From: Variovorax sp.
GTDB taxonomy: Bacteria; Pseudomonadota; Gammaproteobacteria; Burkholderiales; Burkholderiaceae_C
Reading direction: 5' to 3'
Length of the DNA stretch: 64,000 bases
Assembly (NCBI GenBank): GCA_017744935.1
Contig: JAGIAI010000006.1
Location: 1-64,000, forward strand
The notes under the pieces were generated by a model, which was given only the letters and a program-made list of their open reading frames with translations, did no database searches and was not told where the DNA came from. This document shows, in pieces, positions 21,201 to 31,063 of the stretch (position 1 is the first letter of the stretch; the number at the start of each line of letters is the position of its first letter). The position numbers were made by a program, and so were the translations under genes.

Positions 21201-23558
21201 TCAGAGCTCCAGCACGAGCTTCTCACCCCCGCAGGCACGCGAGCAGCAGGCCATCATCCTGGCGCCGGTATCGCGCTCCGCGCGCGTGAGCACCACGTCG
21301 CGATGGTCGATCCGCCCGCCCAGCACACGCACCTCGCAAGAGCCGCACAGGCCTTCCTCGCAATCGCTCTGCACGTCGATGTTGGCGCCGCGCAGCGCGT
21401 TCAGCAGCGTCTGGTCGGCCGGCACGTGCACGACGATGCCGGAGTCCTTCAGTTCGACGTCGAAGGCCTGCTCGCGCGAAGGGTCGAGCGTGCGCAGCGT
21501 CGATTCGAAATGCTCGATGTGCAGCGCGTCCTCGGGCCACGGGGCGCAATGGCTTTCCAGCGTCGACAGCATGCGCTTCGGGCCGCAGGCATATACCTGC
21601 GTGCCCGGCTCGGGCGTGGCGAGCAGCGCTGCAAGATCATTGCGACGGCTTTCGTCGCCCGCGTAGACCACCAGCCGTTCGCCGTGCATCGAAGCCAGCT
21701 CATCGAGCATCGCCATGCTGGAGCGGGAGCGGCCGCTGTAGTGCACCGTGTAGTCGATGCCCAATGCCTTCGCGCGACGCGCCATCGCGCTCACCGGCGT
21801 GATCCCGATGCCGCCCGCGATGAAGATCACCTTCTTCGCCGACTCGTCGAGGTGGAAATGGTTGCGCGGGCCGCGGATCTTGAGCTTGTCGCCGGCCTTC
21901 ACGTTCGCATGGACCCACGCAGATCCGCCGCGGCCCTCGGGCTCGTGCAGCACCGCGATTTCGAGGGCATTCGCGTCGTCGGGATCGCCGCACAGCGAGT
22001 ACTGCCGCGACAGATCCGGATGCCCGCATTCGATGTCGATGTGCGAGCCCGGCGTCCAGCGCGGCATCGGCCGGCCGTCCGGCGCGACAAGGCGCAGCCG
22101 CACGATGCCGTCAGCCGCGCGCGTGACGCGCTCGACCACAACAGGCCGCGTGATCGCGCCCTTCGACGGTTCGCCGACGCGCACCGGCACCGGGACTTCC
22201 GGATGTCGCAGGGCAGGCTGCGCGCGCTCGGGGTTCCTCGCCGCGTCCCATTCGACCCACAGATGCTCGGGCCCACGGAACGAGGTGTTCGGCACGTACG
22301 AGAACTGCTGGTCAGCCAGCCGCATGTGCGGCAACCGGCGCGAGAACTCCTCCAGGAAGATCTGCATCTCCATGCGCGCGAGGTTTTTGCCCATGCACTG
22401 GTGCGAACCGTAACCAAAGGTGAGATGGTCGCTCGCGTTGTCACGGCGGATGTCGAAGAAGTCCGCATCCGCGAAGTGCGCCTGGTCGTGGTTGGCTGAC
22501 GAGGTGACGATCAGGAGCTTGGAGCCCTTCGGTAGATCGACCCCGCCCACCTGCGTATCGGCCGTGACGATGCGACGCCACGCGGCCACCGAGCCGTTGT
22601 GCCGCAGGCATTCCTCGACCGCGTTGGGAATCAGGCTCGGGTCCTCGCAGATCTCGCGCCATACGTCGGGGTGCTGCAGCAGCAGCTTCATCGCATTGGC
22701 CGTGGCGTTGGCGGTGGTCTCGTGCGCGGCGACGATGCCGGCCATCATCATCGAGTGCAGGTACGAATCGGTGACGACCTCGGGCAACTCGCGCTGCTTG
22801 CGAAGGCCGTACTGCATCCAGCCGCCGCCTTCCGGGTTCTCGCGCATCTTGTCGAGCACCTTGCCGGCAAATTGCCAGAAGTTGCCGACCGCATGCGCGA
22901 CCGCGACCTGCTCTTCCGGCTTCGGCCGGCCCCAGGTGTTGACCGTGTGCGCGATCGAATACTTGCGCAGCGTGTCCATGTCCTCCTCAGGCACGCCGAG
23001 GAAATGCAGGGCCACAGTGAGCGGCACTTCCCAGAGCATCTGGTCGACCAGATCCGCGCGGCCGTCGTCGATGAAGCGGTCGACGTACTCGCGCGCGAGC
23101 TGCCGCACCATTGGCTCGTGGTGCTTGAGCTCCTCGGGCGTGAACGGGTCCATCAGCGCGCGGCGGCGCGGCATATGCGCGGGCTCGTCCTCGTTGACCA
23201 GCGTGCGATTCAGCGCAAAGCCGTAGGAAGCCAGCACCGCGTTCGCCTCATCGCCGGTCGGCGTGATCTTCTCGAGCGCGATGGCGGGGCTGAAGGTGAT
23301 GTTGTCGCGGAAGATCGCCTTGATGTCGTCGTAGCGCGTGACCACCCAGTAGCCCAGCTTCGGGCTCCAGAAGATCGGCTCCTTCTCGCGCGCCCAGCGC
23401 ACGTACTCGGGCGGGTCCTGCTGGTAGCCGTCTTCGAAAGGGTCGAAGTCGGCCGCGCGCTGGCTCACGGGGCAGCCGGTCGGCGTGCGCTCGGCGGAGA
23501 GCGCACCATGCGCCACAGGGCAGCCGGTGGTTCGGCGAGGGACATCAACAGAGCTCAT
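21201..23558 (-). CDS. self-sufficient cytochrome P450 (CYP116B-like) fused to a phthalate-type reductase
   Basis: A 785-residue single-chain monooxygenase. Residues 1-450 are the P450 domain: I-helix AAHETT near 277-282, ExxR at 316-319, and haem-ligand Cys388 in FGYGSHQCMG. Residues about 465-690 form a flavin and NAD(P)H reductase (SRQYSLCG, FIAGGIGITP, YACGPKRML). The C-terminus is a plant-type [2Fe-2S] domain with Cys733, Cys738, Cys741 and a final Cys near 772. This is the P450-PFOR layout of the P450RhF/CYP116B group, which hydroxylates or dealkylates aromatic and thiocarbamate-like substrates. It is 10 bp downstream of a Bug binding-protein gene and probably controlled by the divergent IclR protein. 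Confidence 0.95.
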   Translation of the reverse strand: MSSVDVPRRTTGCPVAHGALSAERTPTGCPVSQRAADFDPFEDGYQQDPPEYVRWAREKEPIFWSPKLGYWVVTRYDDIKAIFRDNITFSPAIALEKITPTGDEANAVLASYGFALNRTLVNEDEPAHMPRRRALMDPFTPEELKHHEPMVRQLAREYVDRFIDDGRADLVDQMLWEVPLTVALHFLGVPEEDMDTLRKYSIAHTVNTWGRPKPEEQVAVAHAVGNFWQFAGKVLDKMRENPEGGGWMQYGLRKQRELPEVVTDSYLHSMMMAGIVAAHETTANATANAMKLLLQHPDVWREICEDPSLIPNAVEECLRHNGSVAAWRRIVTADTQVGGVDLPKGSKLLIVTSSANHDQAHFADADFFDIRRDNASDHLTFGYGSHQCMGKNLARMEMQIFLEEFSRRLPHMRLADQQFSYVPNTSFRGPEHLWVEWDAARNPERAQPALRHPEVPVPVRVGEPSKGAITRPVVVERVTRAADGIVRLRLVAPDGRPMPRWTPGSHIDIECGHPDLSRQYSLCGDPDDANALEIAVLHEPEGRGGSAWVHANVKAGDKLKIRGPRNHFHLDESAKKVIFIAGGIGITPVSAMARRAKALGIDYTVHYSGRSRSSMAMLDELASMHGERLVVYAGDESRRNDLAALLATPEPGTQVYACGPKRMLSTLESHCAPWPEDALHIEHFESTLRTLDPSREQAFDVELKDSGIVVHVPADQTLLNALRGANIDVQSDCEEGLCGSCEVRVLGGRIDHRDVVLTRAERDTGARMMACCSRACGGEKLVLEL

Positions 23559-23568
23559 CGCGCGATCC

Positions 23569-24537
23569 TCAGTCCAGCGTGATCTTCAAGTCGCGGATGA
23601 GCTTCTGCCACTTGTCGGACTCGGTCTTGAGAAGCGCCGCGAACTGCGCCGGCGTGTCGCCGACCGGCTCGACGCCGAAGTCGACGAGGCGTTTGTGCAC
23701 CGCCGGATCGTTGATCGCCGCAACCACCTGCTTGTTGATGGCGGCGATGGTCGCGGGTGGCGTGCCGGCCGGCACCACCATGCCGACGAGCGCGGCGGCT
23801 TCGACGTTCTTGTAGCCCAGCTCCGCGAAGGTCGGCACATCCGGCAGCTGCGGCAGGCGCGTTGCGTTCGCCACGGCGAGCGCCTTGACCTTGCCGCCCT
23901 TGATGAAGGCCGCGCCCGCGGCGAGGTCGACCATCATGGCGGGGATCTGCCCGCCGGCCACGTCGGCCAGTGCCGGTGCGGCGCCACGGTAGGGTGCGTG
24001 GGTCATCTCGATGCCTGCTTCGGACTTGAGCAGTTCCATCGCGAGGTGATGCGGGCTGCCCGCACCGGCCGAGCCGTAGTTGAAGCCGTCGGACTTCGCC
24101 TTCGCCTGCGCGATGAAATCCTTGGCGTCCTTCACCTGGATGCCGGGGCCCACGACCAGGATCATCGGGAAGCGGCCCATCAGCGTGACCGGCGCGAGGT
24201 CCTTGGTCGGGTTGTAGCTCAGCGTCTTGTAGAGCACCGGGTTGAACACCAGCGTGCCGTTGTCCGCCGACAGCACCGTGTAGCCATCGGCCGCGGCACG
24301 TGCGACCTCGGAGGCACCGAGCGCCGTGTTGCCGCCCGGCTTGTTGTCCACCAGCACCGGTTGGCCCGCCTGCGTCGACCACGTCTGGCCGATGGTGCGC
24401 GCAAGGAAGTCCGAACCACCGCCCGCCGCATAGGGCACGACCCAACGCACCGACTTGGTCGGAAACCCCTGCTGGGCGAAGGCGGACATGGGCAGGACAG
24501 GCAGCGCCAGGAGCGCGGCGACAAGCAGCTTCTTCAT
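23569..24537 (-). CDS. Bug-family periplasmic binding protein (TctC-type)
   Basis: A 322-residue protein with a Sec signal (ending AFAQQ, residue about 22) and the Bug motifs VPYAAGGGSD near residue 35 and NKPGGNTALGA near residue 65. These proteins bind small, often carboxylated or aromatic compounds in the periplasm. No TctA/TctB membrane genes are adjacent, which is usual for the many orphan Bug proteins of Burkholderiales. It is the first gene of a two-gene unit with the P450, so it may sense or capture the P450 substrate. Confidence 0.93.
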   Translation of the reverse strand: MKKLLVAALLALPVLPMSAFAQQGFPTKSVRWVVPYAAGGGSDFLARTIGQTWSTQAGQPVLVDNKPGGNTALGASEVARAAADGYTVLSADNGTLVFNPVLYKTLSYNPTKDLAPVTLMGRFPMILVVGPGIQVKDAKDFIAQAKAKSDGFNYGSAGAGSPHHLAMELLKSEAGIEMTHAPYRGAAPALADVAGGQIPAMMVDLAAGAAFIKGGKVKALAVANATRLPQLPDVPTFAELGYKNVEAAALVGMVVPAGTPPATIAAINKQVVAAINDPAVHKRLVDFGVEPVGDTPAQFAALLKTESDKWQKLIRDLKITLD

Positions 24538-24561
24538 CGGGTTGAATCCTTTGGAATAATT

Positions 24562-24590
24562 TGCGTAATTGTTCTACGCTATGCGTAATT
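24562..24590. promoter_or_regulatory. candidate IclR operator
   Basis: TGCGTAATT occurs twice in direct orientation (24562-24570 and 24582-24590, 20 bp apart), with an inverted TACGC at 24575-24579 between them, so TACGC-TAT-GCGTA also forms a dyad. It lies 25-53 bases upstream of the Bug gene start in the divergent promoter region. The site is seen; IclR binding is inferred. Confidence 0.5.
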
Positions 24591-24642
24591 CACCACTTGG
24601 GGTTTCTACCGACCCCTGCCCCCCTGAGTACGATCCAGCGCC

Positions 24643-25479
24643 ATGAGAAAGACCCGCAAGCCCGACGCATCCACCGAAACGAGCGCGCCGCCACGCGTGC
24701 TGGAGCGCCGGCAGCGCGTGCAATCCGCCGAGACCGGCATGGCGGTGCTGAAGACCCTCTCGGCCATGGGCGGCAGCGCCAGCCTGAGCGCTCTGGCGGC
24801 GCAACTCGACGAAAGTCCAGCCAAGGTCCATCGCTACCTCGCGAGCCTGATCCAGGAAGGGCTGGTCGACCAGGACGCGGGCTCGCAACGCTACTTCCTC
24901 GGCCCCGAACTGATCCGCATCGGCCTCACCGCGATGCGTCAGGCCGAGCCCATCCGCCTCGTCGAACCGGCATTGGTGCGCCTGCGCGAGCAGCTCGAAG
25001 TCACCTGCTTCGTCGCGCTGATGGGCAACAAGGGGCCGACCATCATGCGATTCGAGGAGCCCGGCCTGCCGGTGACTGTCAATGTGCGCGCGGGCAGCGT
25101 GATGTCGCTGGTGTGGTCGGCCACAGGCCGCGTCTTCCTTGGGCTGCTCGACGAGGCCCGCGTGCGGACGCTCGCCGAGGAAGAACTCGCGGCAGCAACG
25201 CCCGAGATGCTCGCGATGCTGCCGATGCCGGACCCGATCGCGCAATTGCAGAAGGAAGTCCGCGCGGCCGGCTGCGCGATCGTGCGCGATGTCTACCTGC
25301 GCGGCATCAGCGCGGTGGCTGCGCCGGTCTACGACTTCACCGGTCGGGTGTGCGCGGTGATCACCGCGCTCGGCGCGTCCGGCGGCTTCGATCCCTCGGC
25401 CGACGGCGTGATCGCTACGGCGCTGCGGCGCGAGGCCGAGGCCACGAGCGCGAAGCTCGGCCACGCACCGCCGAACTAG
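24643..25479 (+). CDS. IclR-family transcriptional regulator
   Basis: A 278-residue regulator. A winged helix at about residues 25-90 (TGMAVLKTLSAMGGSASLSA, then DESPAKVHRYLASL) is followed by the IclR effector-binding GAF-like domain with the typical VRAGSVMSLVWSATGRVFL stretch. It is transcribed away from the Bug-P450 unit, sharing a 105-bp promoter region with the repeats at 24562-24590. By position it is the likely local regulator of the P450; the effector is unknown. Confidence 0.9.
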   Translation: MRKTRKPDASTETSAPPRVLERRQRVQSAETGMAVLKTLSAMGGSASLSALAAQLDESPAKVHRYLASLIQEGLVDQDAGSQRYFLGPELIRIGLTAMRQAEPIRLVEPALVRLREQLEVTCFVALMGNKGPTIMRFEEPGLPVTVNVRAGSVMSLVWSATGRVFLGLLDEARVRTLAEEELAAATPEMLAMLPMPDPIAQLQKEVRAAGCAIVRDVYLRGISAVAAPVYDFTGRVCAVITALGASGGFDPSADGVIATALRREAEATSAKLGHAPPN

Positions 25480-25551
25480 CGGCATGCGCCTACTTGGAGA
25501 CGGGTGGACGCGGCAGTGGCATGTGCCGCGGATGAGGGCACCTTGGTGCAC

Positions 25552-25758
25552 ATGAAAGCCCTCGTTCCACTCCTCTTCGCCGCTGCCGCCGTGACCGCGC
25601 TTTCGGGTTGCGTGGCCGTGCCCTATGACGCCGGCCCGCCGCCGGGCGCCTACTACAGCCGCCCTGCCCCGCCGCCTCCGGGTGCGCGCCGTGACTACGA
25701 CCGCGATGGCGTGCCGGACCGATACGACCGCCGTCCGGACAACCCGTACCGCTACTGA
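25552..25758 (+). CDS. small proline-rich lipoprotein
   Basis: A 68-residue protein starting at 25552 (MKALVPLL). The signal peptide ends in the lipobox LSGC (Cys about residue 20), and the mature part is rich in Pro, Tyr, Arg and Asp (GPPPGAYY, DRDGVPDRYDRRPDN). The DxDxxPDxxD pattern resembles calcium-binding thrombospondin type-3-like repeats seen in small envelope lipoproteins. It follows the IclR gene by 72 bp and its stop overlaps the convergent amidotransferase end by 7 bp. Probably membrane-anchored; function unknown. Confidence 0.7.
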   Translation: MKALVPLLFAAAAVTALSGCVAVPYDAGPPPGAYYSRPAPPPPGARRDYDRDGVPDRYDRRPDNPYRY

Positions 25759-26483
25759 CGCTGCGGCGCGCAGCCGCGAACCCAGCGCGCGTACAGGCGG
25801 GTGAGGACCGCGCGCATGCGTGCGGTCCTCCCTTCGAGATCGTTGGTCGCATCCGCGGGATCGCTCACGGCCGGATTGCCCGCAGCGAACTGCCGCCTGA
25901 GTTGCTCGCCGTTGCGCTCGAGTGAAAGCTCGACGAGTTCGGGCGTCATCTCCAGGTGCGACTGCAGCAGCAAGTGCCTGTCGCGAAGAACGAAGGCCTG
26001 GTTCGAACAGTGATCGCTGCGCGCGATCTGCTCTGCCCCAGGCGGTGGCTGGAACGTGTCGCCGTGCCACTGGAACGTTTGCACATCGCGCGCGGCGAAC
26101 TCACCCCACCACTCGCGCGCCAGCGCATCGCCCCCAGTTTGAAGTGCCTGCCAGCCGATCTCGGGCGCGGTATGCCGCGCGACGCTGCCGCCGAGCGCCT
26201 GCGCCACCAGTTGGCTTCCGAGGCAATGTCCTGCAACCGGCAGGCCGAGCGCATCGGCTTCGCGGATCAGCGCAAGTTCGCGCGGGATCCACGGCAGATC
26301 GTCATGCACGCCCATGTAGCCGCCCATGAAGACAAGGCCACAGAAGTCATCGGCACTCTTCGGAACGGGTTCGCCATCGACGATGCGGATCACGCGCACA
26401 GCGTAGCCGAGCGATTGCAGGATGGGGATCACGCTGCCGGGTGCCCCGACTTCGGTGTGCTGGAAAACGGCGACCGGCTTCAT
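25752..26483 (-). CDS. class I glutamine amidotransferase-like protein
   Basis: A 243-residue stand-alone GATase-1 protein. The nucleophile elbow GHCLGSQLVAQALGG supplies the catalytic Cys near residue 99, and the later SHLEMTPE gives the His-x-Glu pair. The start at 26483 is 5 bp after the livF stop, making it the last gene of the amine operon. In aniline operons (tdnT/atdA2/dcaT) a similar GATase protein accompanies a glutamine-synthetase-like ligase and is thought to act on gamma-glutamylated amine. That parallel suggests gamma-glutamyl hydrolase or transfer activity here; a general GMP-synthase-like hydrolase is the alternative. Confidence 0.88.
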   Translation of the reverse strand: MKPVAVFQHTEVGAPGSVIPILQSLGYAVRVIRIVDGEPVPKSADDFCGLVFMGGYMGVHDDLPWIPRELALIREADALGLPVAGHCLGSQLVAQALGGSVARHTAPEIGWQALQTGGDALAREWWGEFAARDVQTFQWHGDTFQPPPGAEQIARSDHCSNQAFVLRDRHLLLQSHLEMTPELVELSLERNGEQLRRQFAAGNPAVSDPADATNDLEGRTARMRAVLTRLYARWVRGCAPQRQ

Positions 26484-26488
26484 GGGCT

Positions 26489-27200
<712 letters not shown>

Positions 27201-27208
<8 letters not shown>

Positions 27209-27992
27209 AGGCGACCTTCGCGACGGCTGCATGCGCGCCGACATGCGTGTTGCCCAGGTAGACCTCCCGCACGCGCGGGTCGCTGCCGATCTCCGCGGGC
27301 GCTCCCTCGGTGAGGATGCGGCCGGCCACCAGCACCGAGATCCGGCGCGAGAAGCGAAAGACGAGGTTCATGTCGTGCTCGATGAAGAGGATGCTGATGT
27401 CTTGCGGCAAGTCCGCGATGACCTCGAAGAGTTCACCGCTCTCGTCCTCCGGAACGCCTGCAGCGGGCTCGTCGAGGAGGAGGATGCGAGGCCGCGCAGC
27501 GAGCGCCAGTGCGATCTCCAGCAACCGCTGCTTGCCATACGCGAGCTGCGCCACCGGCACGTTCGCCAGATCGTCCAGCCGCAGGCGCGCGAGCAGTGCA
27601 TGCGCTTCGTCGAACACATGCGTGCAGCGCTTCAAAGGACGCCACCATGTCGCAGCCAGCCCCTCCCGCTCGCTGATGGCCAGCACCACCGACAGCAGCG
27701 GCGTGAGGCTCGGAAAGAGCGTGTTGATCTGGAACGTTCGCGCCAGTCCCATGCGGGCCCGCTGGTCGCAGGTCAGTGCGGTGATGTCCTGGTCGCCCAT
27801 GAGGATCGACCCTGCCGTCGGCCGGTACACCCCGGTGAGCAGGTTGATCAACGTGGTCTTGCCCGCGCCGTTGGGGCCGATGAGCGCCTGACGCGCGCCC
27901 GGCTCCAGCGTGAGGTTCACGTCCGCCACGGCCTGGAAGGCGCCGAAGCTGACGCCCAGGCCTCGCGTCTGCAATGCGTGCGCGGCGTTCAT
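27201..27992 (-). CDS. branched-chain-type ABC transporter ATPase, LivG-like
   Basis: A 263-residue ATPase. Walker A is GPNGAGKTTL, the typical LivG segment GLARTFQ follows, Walker B is ILLLDEPAAGV, and the switch is EHDMNLVF. The ABC signature is unusual: LAYGKQRLLEIALAL where LSYGQQR is common. The start at 27992 overlaps the livM stop by 4 bp (ATGA); the longer open frame upstream is shadow of livM. It is part of the five-gene importer inside the amine operon. Confidence 0.92.
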
Positions 27993-28957
27993 CGTGCGGA
28001 CTCCTCGGTGCGGAAGCGGCGCGACAGTGCGCCCATGATCCCGCCGCGTCCGAGCATCACCGCGGCGATCAGGAAGATGCCGAGCCAGAACATCCAGTAC
28101 TGCGGATTCATGTCGGCGAACCAGTCGTGCACCAGCATGTAGACGATGGCACCGACCATGCCGCCATAGAGGCGCCCCGTTCCGCCGAGCACCAGGATGA
28201 TCAGCACCTCGGCCGAGCGATTGAAGCCGATCGATTCGATGCCGACGAACTGCGTGGTCTGTGCCAGCAACGCGCCTGCGACACCGGCCACGGCTGCGGA
28301 GAAGGCATAGGCCATGCGCAGGCGCGCCTCCACCGGTGAGCCGATCGCCAGCATGCGCTTGCGACTGTCGTGAATGCCGCGCAGCGCAAGGCCGAACGGC
28401 GATCGCAATACCAGGCGCACCAGCAGGAACATGACCAACACAGCCACGAAGGCATAGGCGAATGCGGTCTTGCCGAACAGATCGAACTCGAACAAGCCCA
28501 GCACCGGCCACACCACCATGCCCTGCAGGCCATCGGTGCCGCCGGTGATGCCCGACAGCCGATTGGCGAGTTCGGCGAGCAGCACGCACACGCCGATCGT
28601 GATCATCAGCCGCGTGAGGTCGGCGCCGCGTACCACGAGGTAGCTGAGCGCATAGCCGAGCGCGGCGCACACAAGCAGGGCCACCAGCAAGCCGCTGATC
28701 GGTTCGCCCCAGCCGTGCTTGGCCAGCAGCCCCACCACGTAGGCACCCGCGCCGAAGAACGCCGCATGACCGACCGTGAGAATGCCCGCGTAGCCCAGTG
28801 CCATGTCCAGCGAGACCGCGAACAGGCCGAAGATCAGGATCTGGCTCATCAGCGTGAGCTGATCGGGCAGCACGAAGAAGCTGCAGCCGAGCGCGAGCCA
28901 GAAACCGACCTCGGCGGCGCGCAGCCGTTGCGGCGTGAGCGTCAATGTGTTCTTCAC
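27989..28957 (-). CDS. branched-chain-type ABC transporter permease, LivM-like
   Basis: A 322-residue membrane protein from the GTG at 28957, which overlaps the livH stop (GTGA). It has about nine hydrophobic segments and the LivM signatures GYAGILTVGHAAFFGAGAY near residue 55, LRSPFGLALRGI and VLGGTGRLYGG. The frame is open upstream of the GTG, but that part is shadow of livH. It forms the channel together with LivH. Confidence 0.92.
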   Translation of the reverse strand: MKNTLTLTPQRLRAAEVGFWLALGCSFFVLPDQLTLMSQILIFGLFAVSLDMALGYAGILTVGHAAFFGAGAYVVGLLAKHGWGEPISGLLVALLVCAALGYALSYLVVRGADLTRLMITIGVCVLLAELANRLSGITGGTDGLQGMVVWPVLGLFEFDLFGKTAFAYAFVAVLVMFLLVRLVLRSPFGLALRGIHDSRKRMLAIGSPVEARLRMAYAFSAAVAGVAGALLAQTTQFVGIESIGFNRSAEVLIILVLGGTGRLYGGMVGAIVYMLVHDWFADMNPQYWMFWLGIFLIAAVMLGRGGIMGALSRRFRTEESAR

Positions 28958-29814
28958 GTGAGTCCCTTGCGAGGCACGATGCCGTTGGGCCGCAGCAGCA
29001 GCATGGCGATCATGAATACGTAAATGAGAAAGGCGCCGGCTTCGGGCAGGTAGTACTTGCCTGCGACGTCCACGATGCCCACCAGCAGTGCGGCGATGAA
29101 CGGCCCCGCGATCGTCCCTGCACCGCCGACGCACACCACGATCAGGAAGTACACGAGGTACTTGAGCGGGAAGCTCGGCTCCAGGCCCAGCATCCCCAGG
29201 CTCAGTGCGCCGCCCAGGCCCGCGAGGCCGCAGCCCAGCGAGAAGGTGAGAAAGAACAATCGCTGCACATGGATGCCCGTACCGCCGGCAACCCGCTGGT
29301 TGTCCACCGCCGCGCGCACCATCGCGCCATAGCGTGTCTTGCCCAAGCCCAGCAGCAGGCCTGCGAGAACCAGCACGCCAGCCGCGATGAGGAACAGCCG
29401 GTAGCGTCCCACCGCGAAGCTGCCAATCGCCAGTTGCCCTTCCAGGTAGGAGGGAAGCGAGAACGGTTGCATCGTCGGACCGAAGCCCCAGGTGAAGGCG
29501 GCGATGGAGACGAACACCAGTCCGATGGACAGCAGCACCTGGTCCAGCGGATGGGCCCGGTACAGCCGCCGATAGAAGACGAACTCCAGCACCGCACCTA
29601 CAAGGGCCGCCGCCACGAAAGCGGCAACCAGCGCGGGGAAGAAGCCCAGCCCCATGCGGCTCATGAGTGCACTGGCTGCATAGCCGCCCACCATCGCAAA
29701 GCTTCCGTGAGCGAGGTTGACGAAGTTCATCAGCCCCATCGTGATGGACAAGCCCACCCCGATCAGAAACAGGAGCATCCCGTAGGCCACTCCGTCGAAG
29801 ATCACAATTCCCAT
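28954..29814 (-). CDS. branched-chain-type ABC transporter permease, LivH-like
   Basis: A 286-residue membrane protein with about eight hydrophobic segments. LivH features are GLMNFVNLAHGSFAMVGGYAA near residue 27, RYGAMVRAAVDN, and GGAGTIAGPFIAALLVG near the end. It is 20 bp downstream of the binding-protein gene and overlaps livM by 4 bp. It is the first permease of the importer. Confidence 0.93.
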   Translation of the reverse strand: MGIVIFDGVAYGMLLFLIGVGLSITMGLMNFVNLAHGSFAMVGGYAASALMSRMGLGFFPALVAAFVAAALVGAVLEFVFYRRLYRAHPLDQVLLSIGLVFVSIAAFTWGFGPTMQPFSLPSYLEGQLAIGSFAVGRYRLFLIAAGVLVLAGLLLGLGKTRYGAMVRAAVDNQRVAGGTGIHVQRLFFLTFSLGCGLAGLGGALSLGMLGLEPSFPLKYLVYFLIVVCVGGAGTIAGPFIAALLVGIVDVAGKYYLPEAGAFLIYVFMIAMLLLRPNGIVPRKGLT

Positions 29815-29834
29815 GGCGTGGCCTACCGAGACGC

Positions 29835-31019
29835 TTACTGGGCTTCCTTCGCCGGGTCCTTCACGCGGTCGAACTTGTCGAACTCCACGTTGACCAGCTT
29901 GCCGCCCACCTTCTCGACCTTGCGGATGTAGACGGTCTGCACGATGTCGCGCGTGGCGGCATCGATCTCGATCGGGCCACGCGGGCTCTCGAAGGACAAG
30001 CCCTTGAGCGCCTGCATCACCTTGTCGCCCGAAACGTCGCCCTTGGTCTTGGCGAGTGCCAGATCGATGGCAGCCATGGCGTCATAGGCCGTCACCGCGA
30101 AGTAGTTCGGGCGCAGCGAAGTGCCGAACTGCGCCTCGAAGTCCTTCACGAACTTCTGGTTCTTGGCGCTCGGATGTGCATAGGAATAGTGATGGCTGGT
30201 GACGAGGCCCAGAGCCACGTCGCCCGTGACTTCCATGAAGCTGTCATCGGTGGCCTCGCCGGTGGCGAAGAGCTTGATGCCGGCTTCCTCCATGCCGCGT
30301 TCCTTCCAGACCTTGAGGAAGGCCGGAGGCATCACCCCCGACGGGAAGAAGAAGAACACGGCCTGCGGCTTGGCATCCTTGATGCGCTGCACGTAGGCAG
30401 AGAAGTCCGGGTTGTTCATCGGCGTACGCACTTCGCCGACCACCTTGCCGCCGCCGGCCGTGAAGGCCTTCTTGAACGCAGTCTCGGCATCCTGGCCGGA
30501 CGCATAGTCGGCCACCACCGTGTAGGCCTCCTTGACGTTCTGCTTGAGCATGTAGCGCGCCATCGGATCGGTCACCTGCTGCACCGTGAAGGACAGGCGC
30601 GCGATGTAGGGCGAGCTGCCCGTGATCGCGGAGGACGCCGCATTCATCACGATCGTCGGGATCTTGGCCTGCGTCGCGATCGCGCCGACGGCATACGCGT
30701 TCGGGCTGAAGTCGAGCCCGGTGAGCACGCTGACCTTGTCACGCACGATCAGCTCCTGCGCGATGCGCTTGGCCGCGTCCGGCGCGGGGCCTGCCGTGTC
30801 CTTCTTGATGATCTCGACCGGGCGGCCCGCGATCTTGCCGCCGTGCTCCTTGAGGTACAGCGCCACGCCCGCGTCGAACTGGCGGCCGTAGTCGGCATAG
30901 GGGCCGGAATAGGTGGCGATCAAACCGATCCGCAGCGCGTCCTGCGCAAAGGCAGGGACGTGAGCGGCGGCGCAAGCCATGATGGCTGCGCCCAACAATG
31001 TTCTCTTGGTCATCTTCAT
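29835..31019 (-). CDS. branched-chain-type ABC transporter periplasmic binding protein
   Basis: A 394-residue type I binding protein with a Sec signal ending VPAFAQ (residue about 26). The mature part has the Leu/Ile/Val-binding fold (LRIGLIATYSGPYADYG at its start). The start at 31019 (MKMTKR) has AGGAG 8 bases upstream; the longer frame upstream is shadow of the reductase. Related proteins bind amides, urea, benzoates or aromatic compounds as well as amino acids. Position in the operon implies it captures the amine or the carboxylate-bearing compound that the Rieske system oxidises. Confidence 0.92.
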   Translation of the reverse strand: MKMTKRTLLGAAIMACAAAHVPAFAQDALRIGLIATYSGPYADYGRQFDAGVALYLKEHGGKIAGRPVEIIKKDTAGPAPDAAKRIAQELIVRDKVSVLTGLDFSPNAYAVGAIATQAKIPTIVMNAASSAITGSSPYIARLSFTVQQVTDPMARYMLKQNVKEAYTVVADYASGQDAETAFKKAFTAGGGKVVGEVRTPMNNPDFSAYVQRIKDAKPQAVFFFFPSGVMPPAFLKVWKERGMEEAGIKLFATGEATDDSFMEVTGDVALGLVTSHHYSYAHPSAKNQKFVKDFEAQFGTSLRPNYFAVTAYDAMAAIDLALAKTKGDVSGDKVMQALKGLSFESPRGPIEIDAATRDIVQTVYIRKVEKVGGKLVNVEFDKFDRVKDPAKEAQ

Positions 31020-31063
31020 CGAGGAACTCCTGGGGGTTGACCGGCAAGCCGGTGGAAATCGTT

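Noticed and set aside
24574..26070. Minus-strand 498-codon frame across the IclR and lipoprotein genes
   Set aside because: Antisense of the IclR gene and incompatible with the well-supported genes there.
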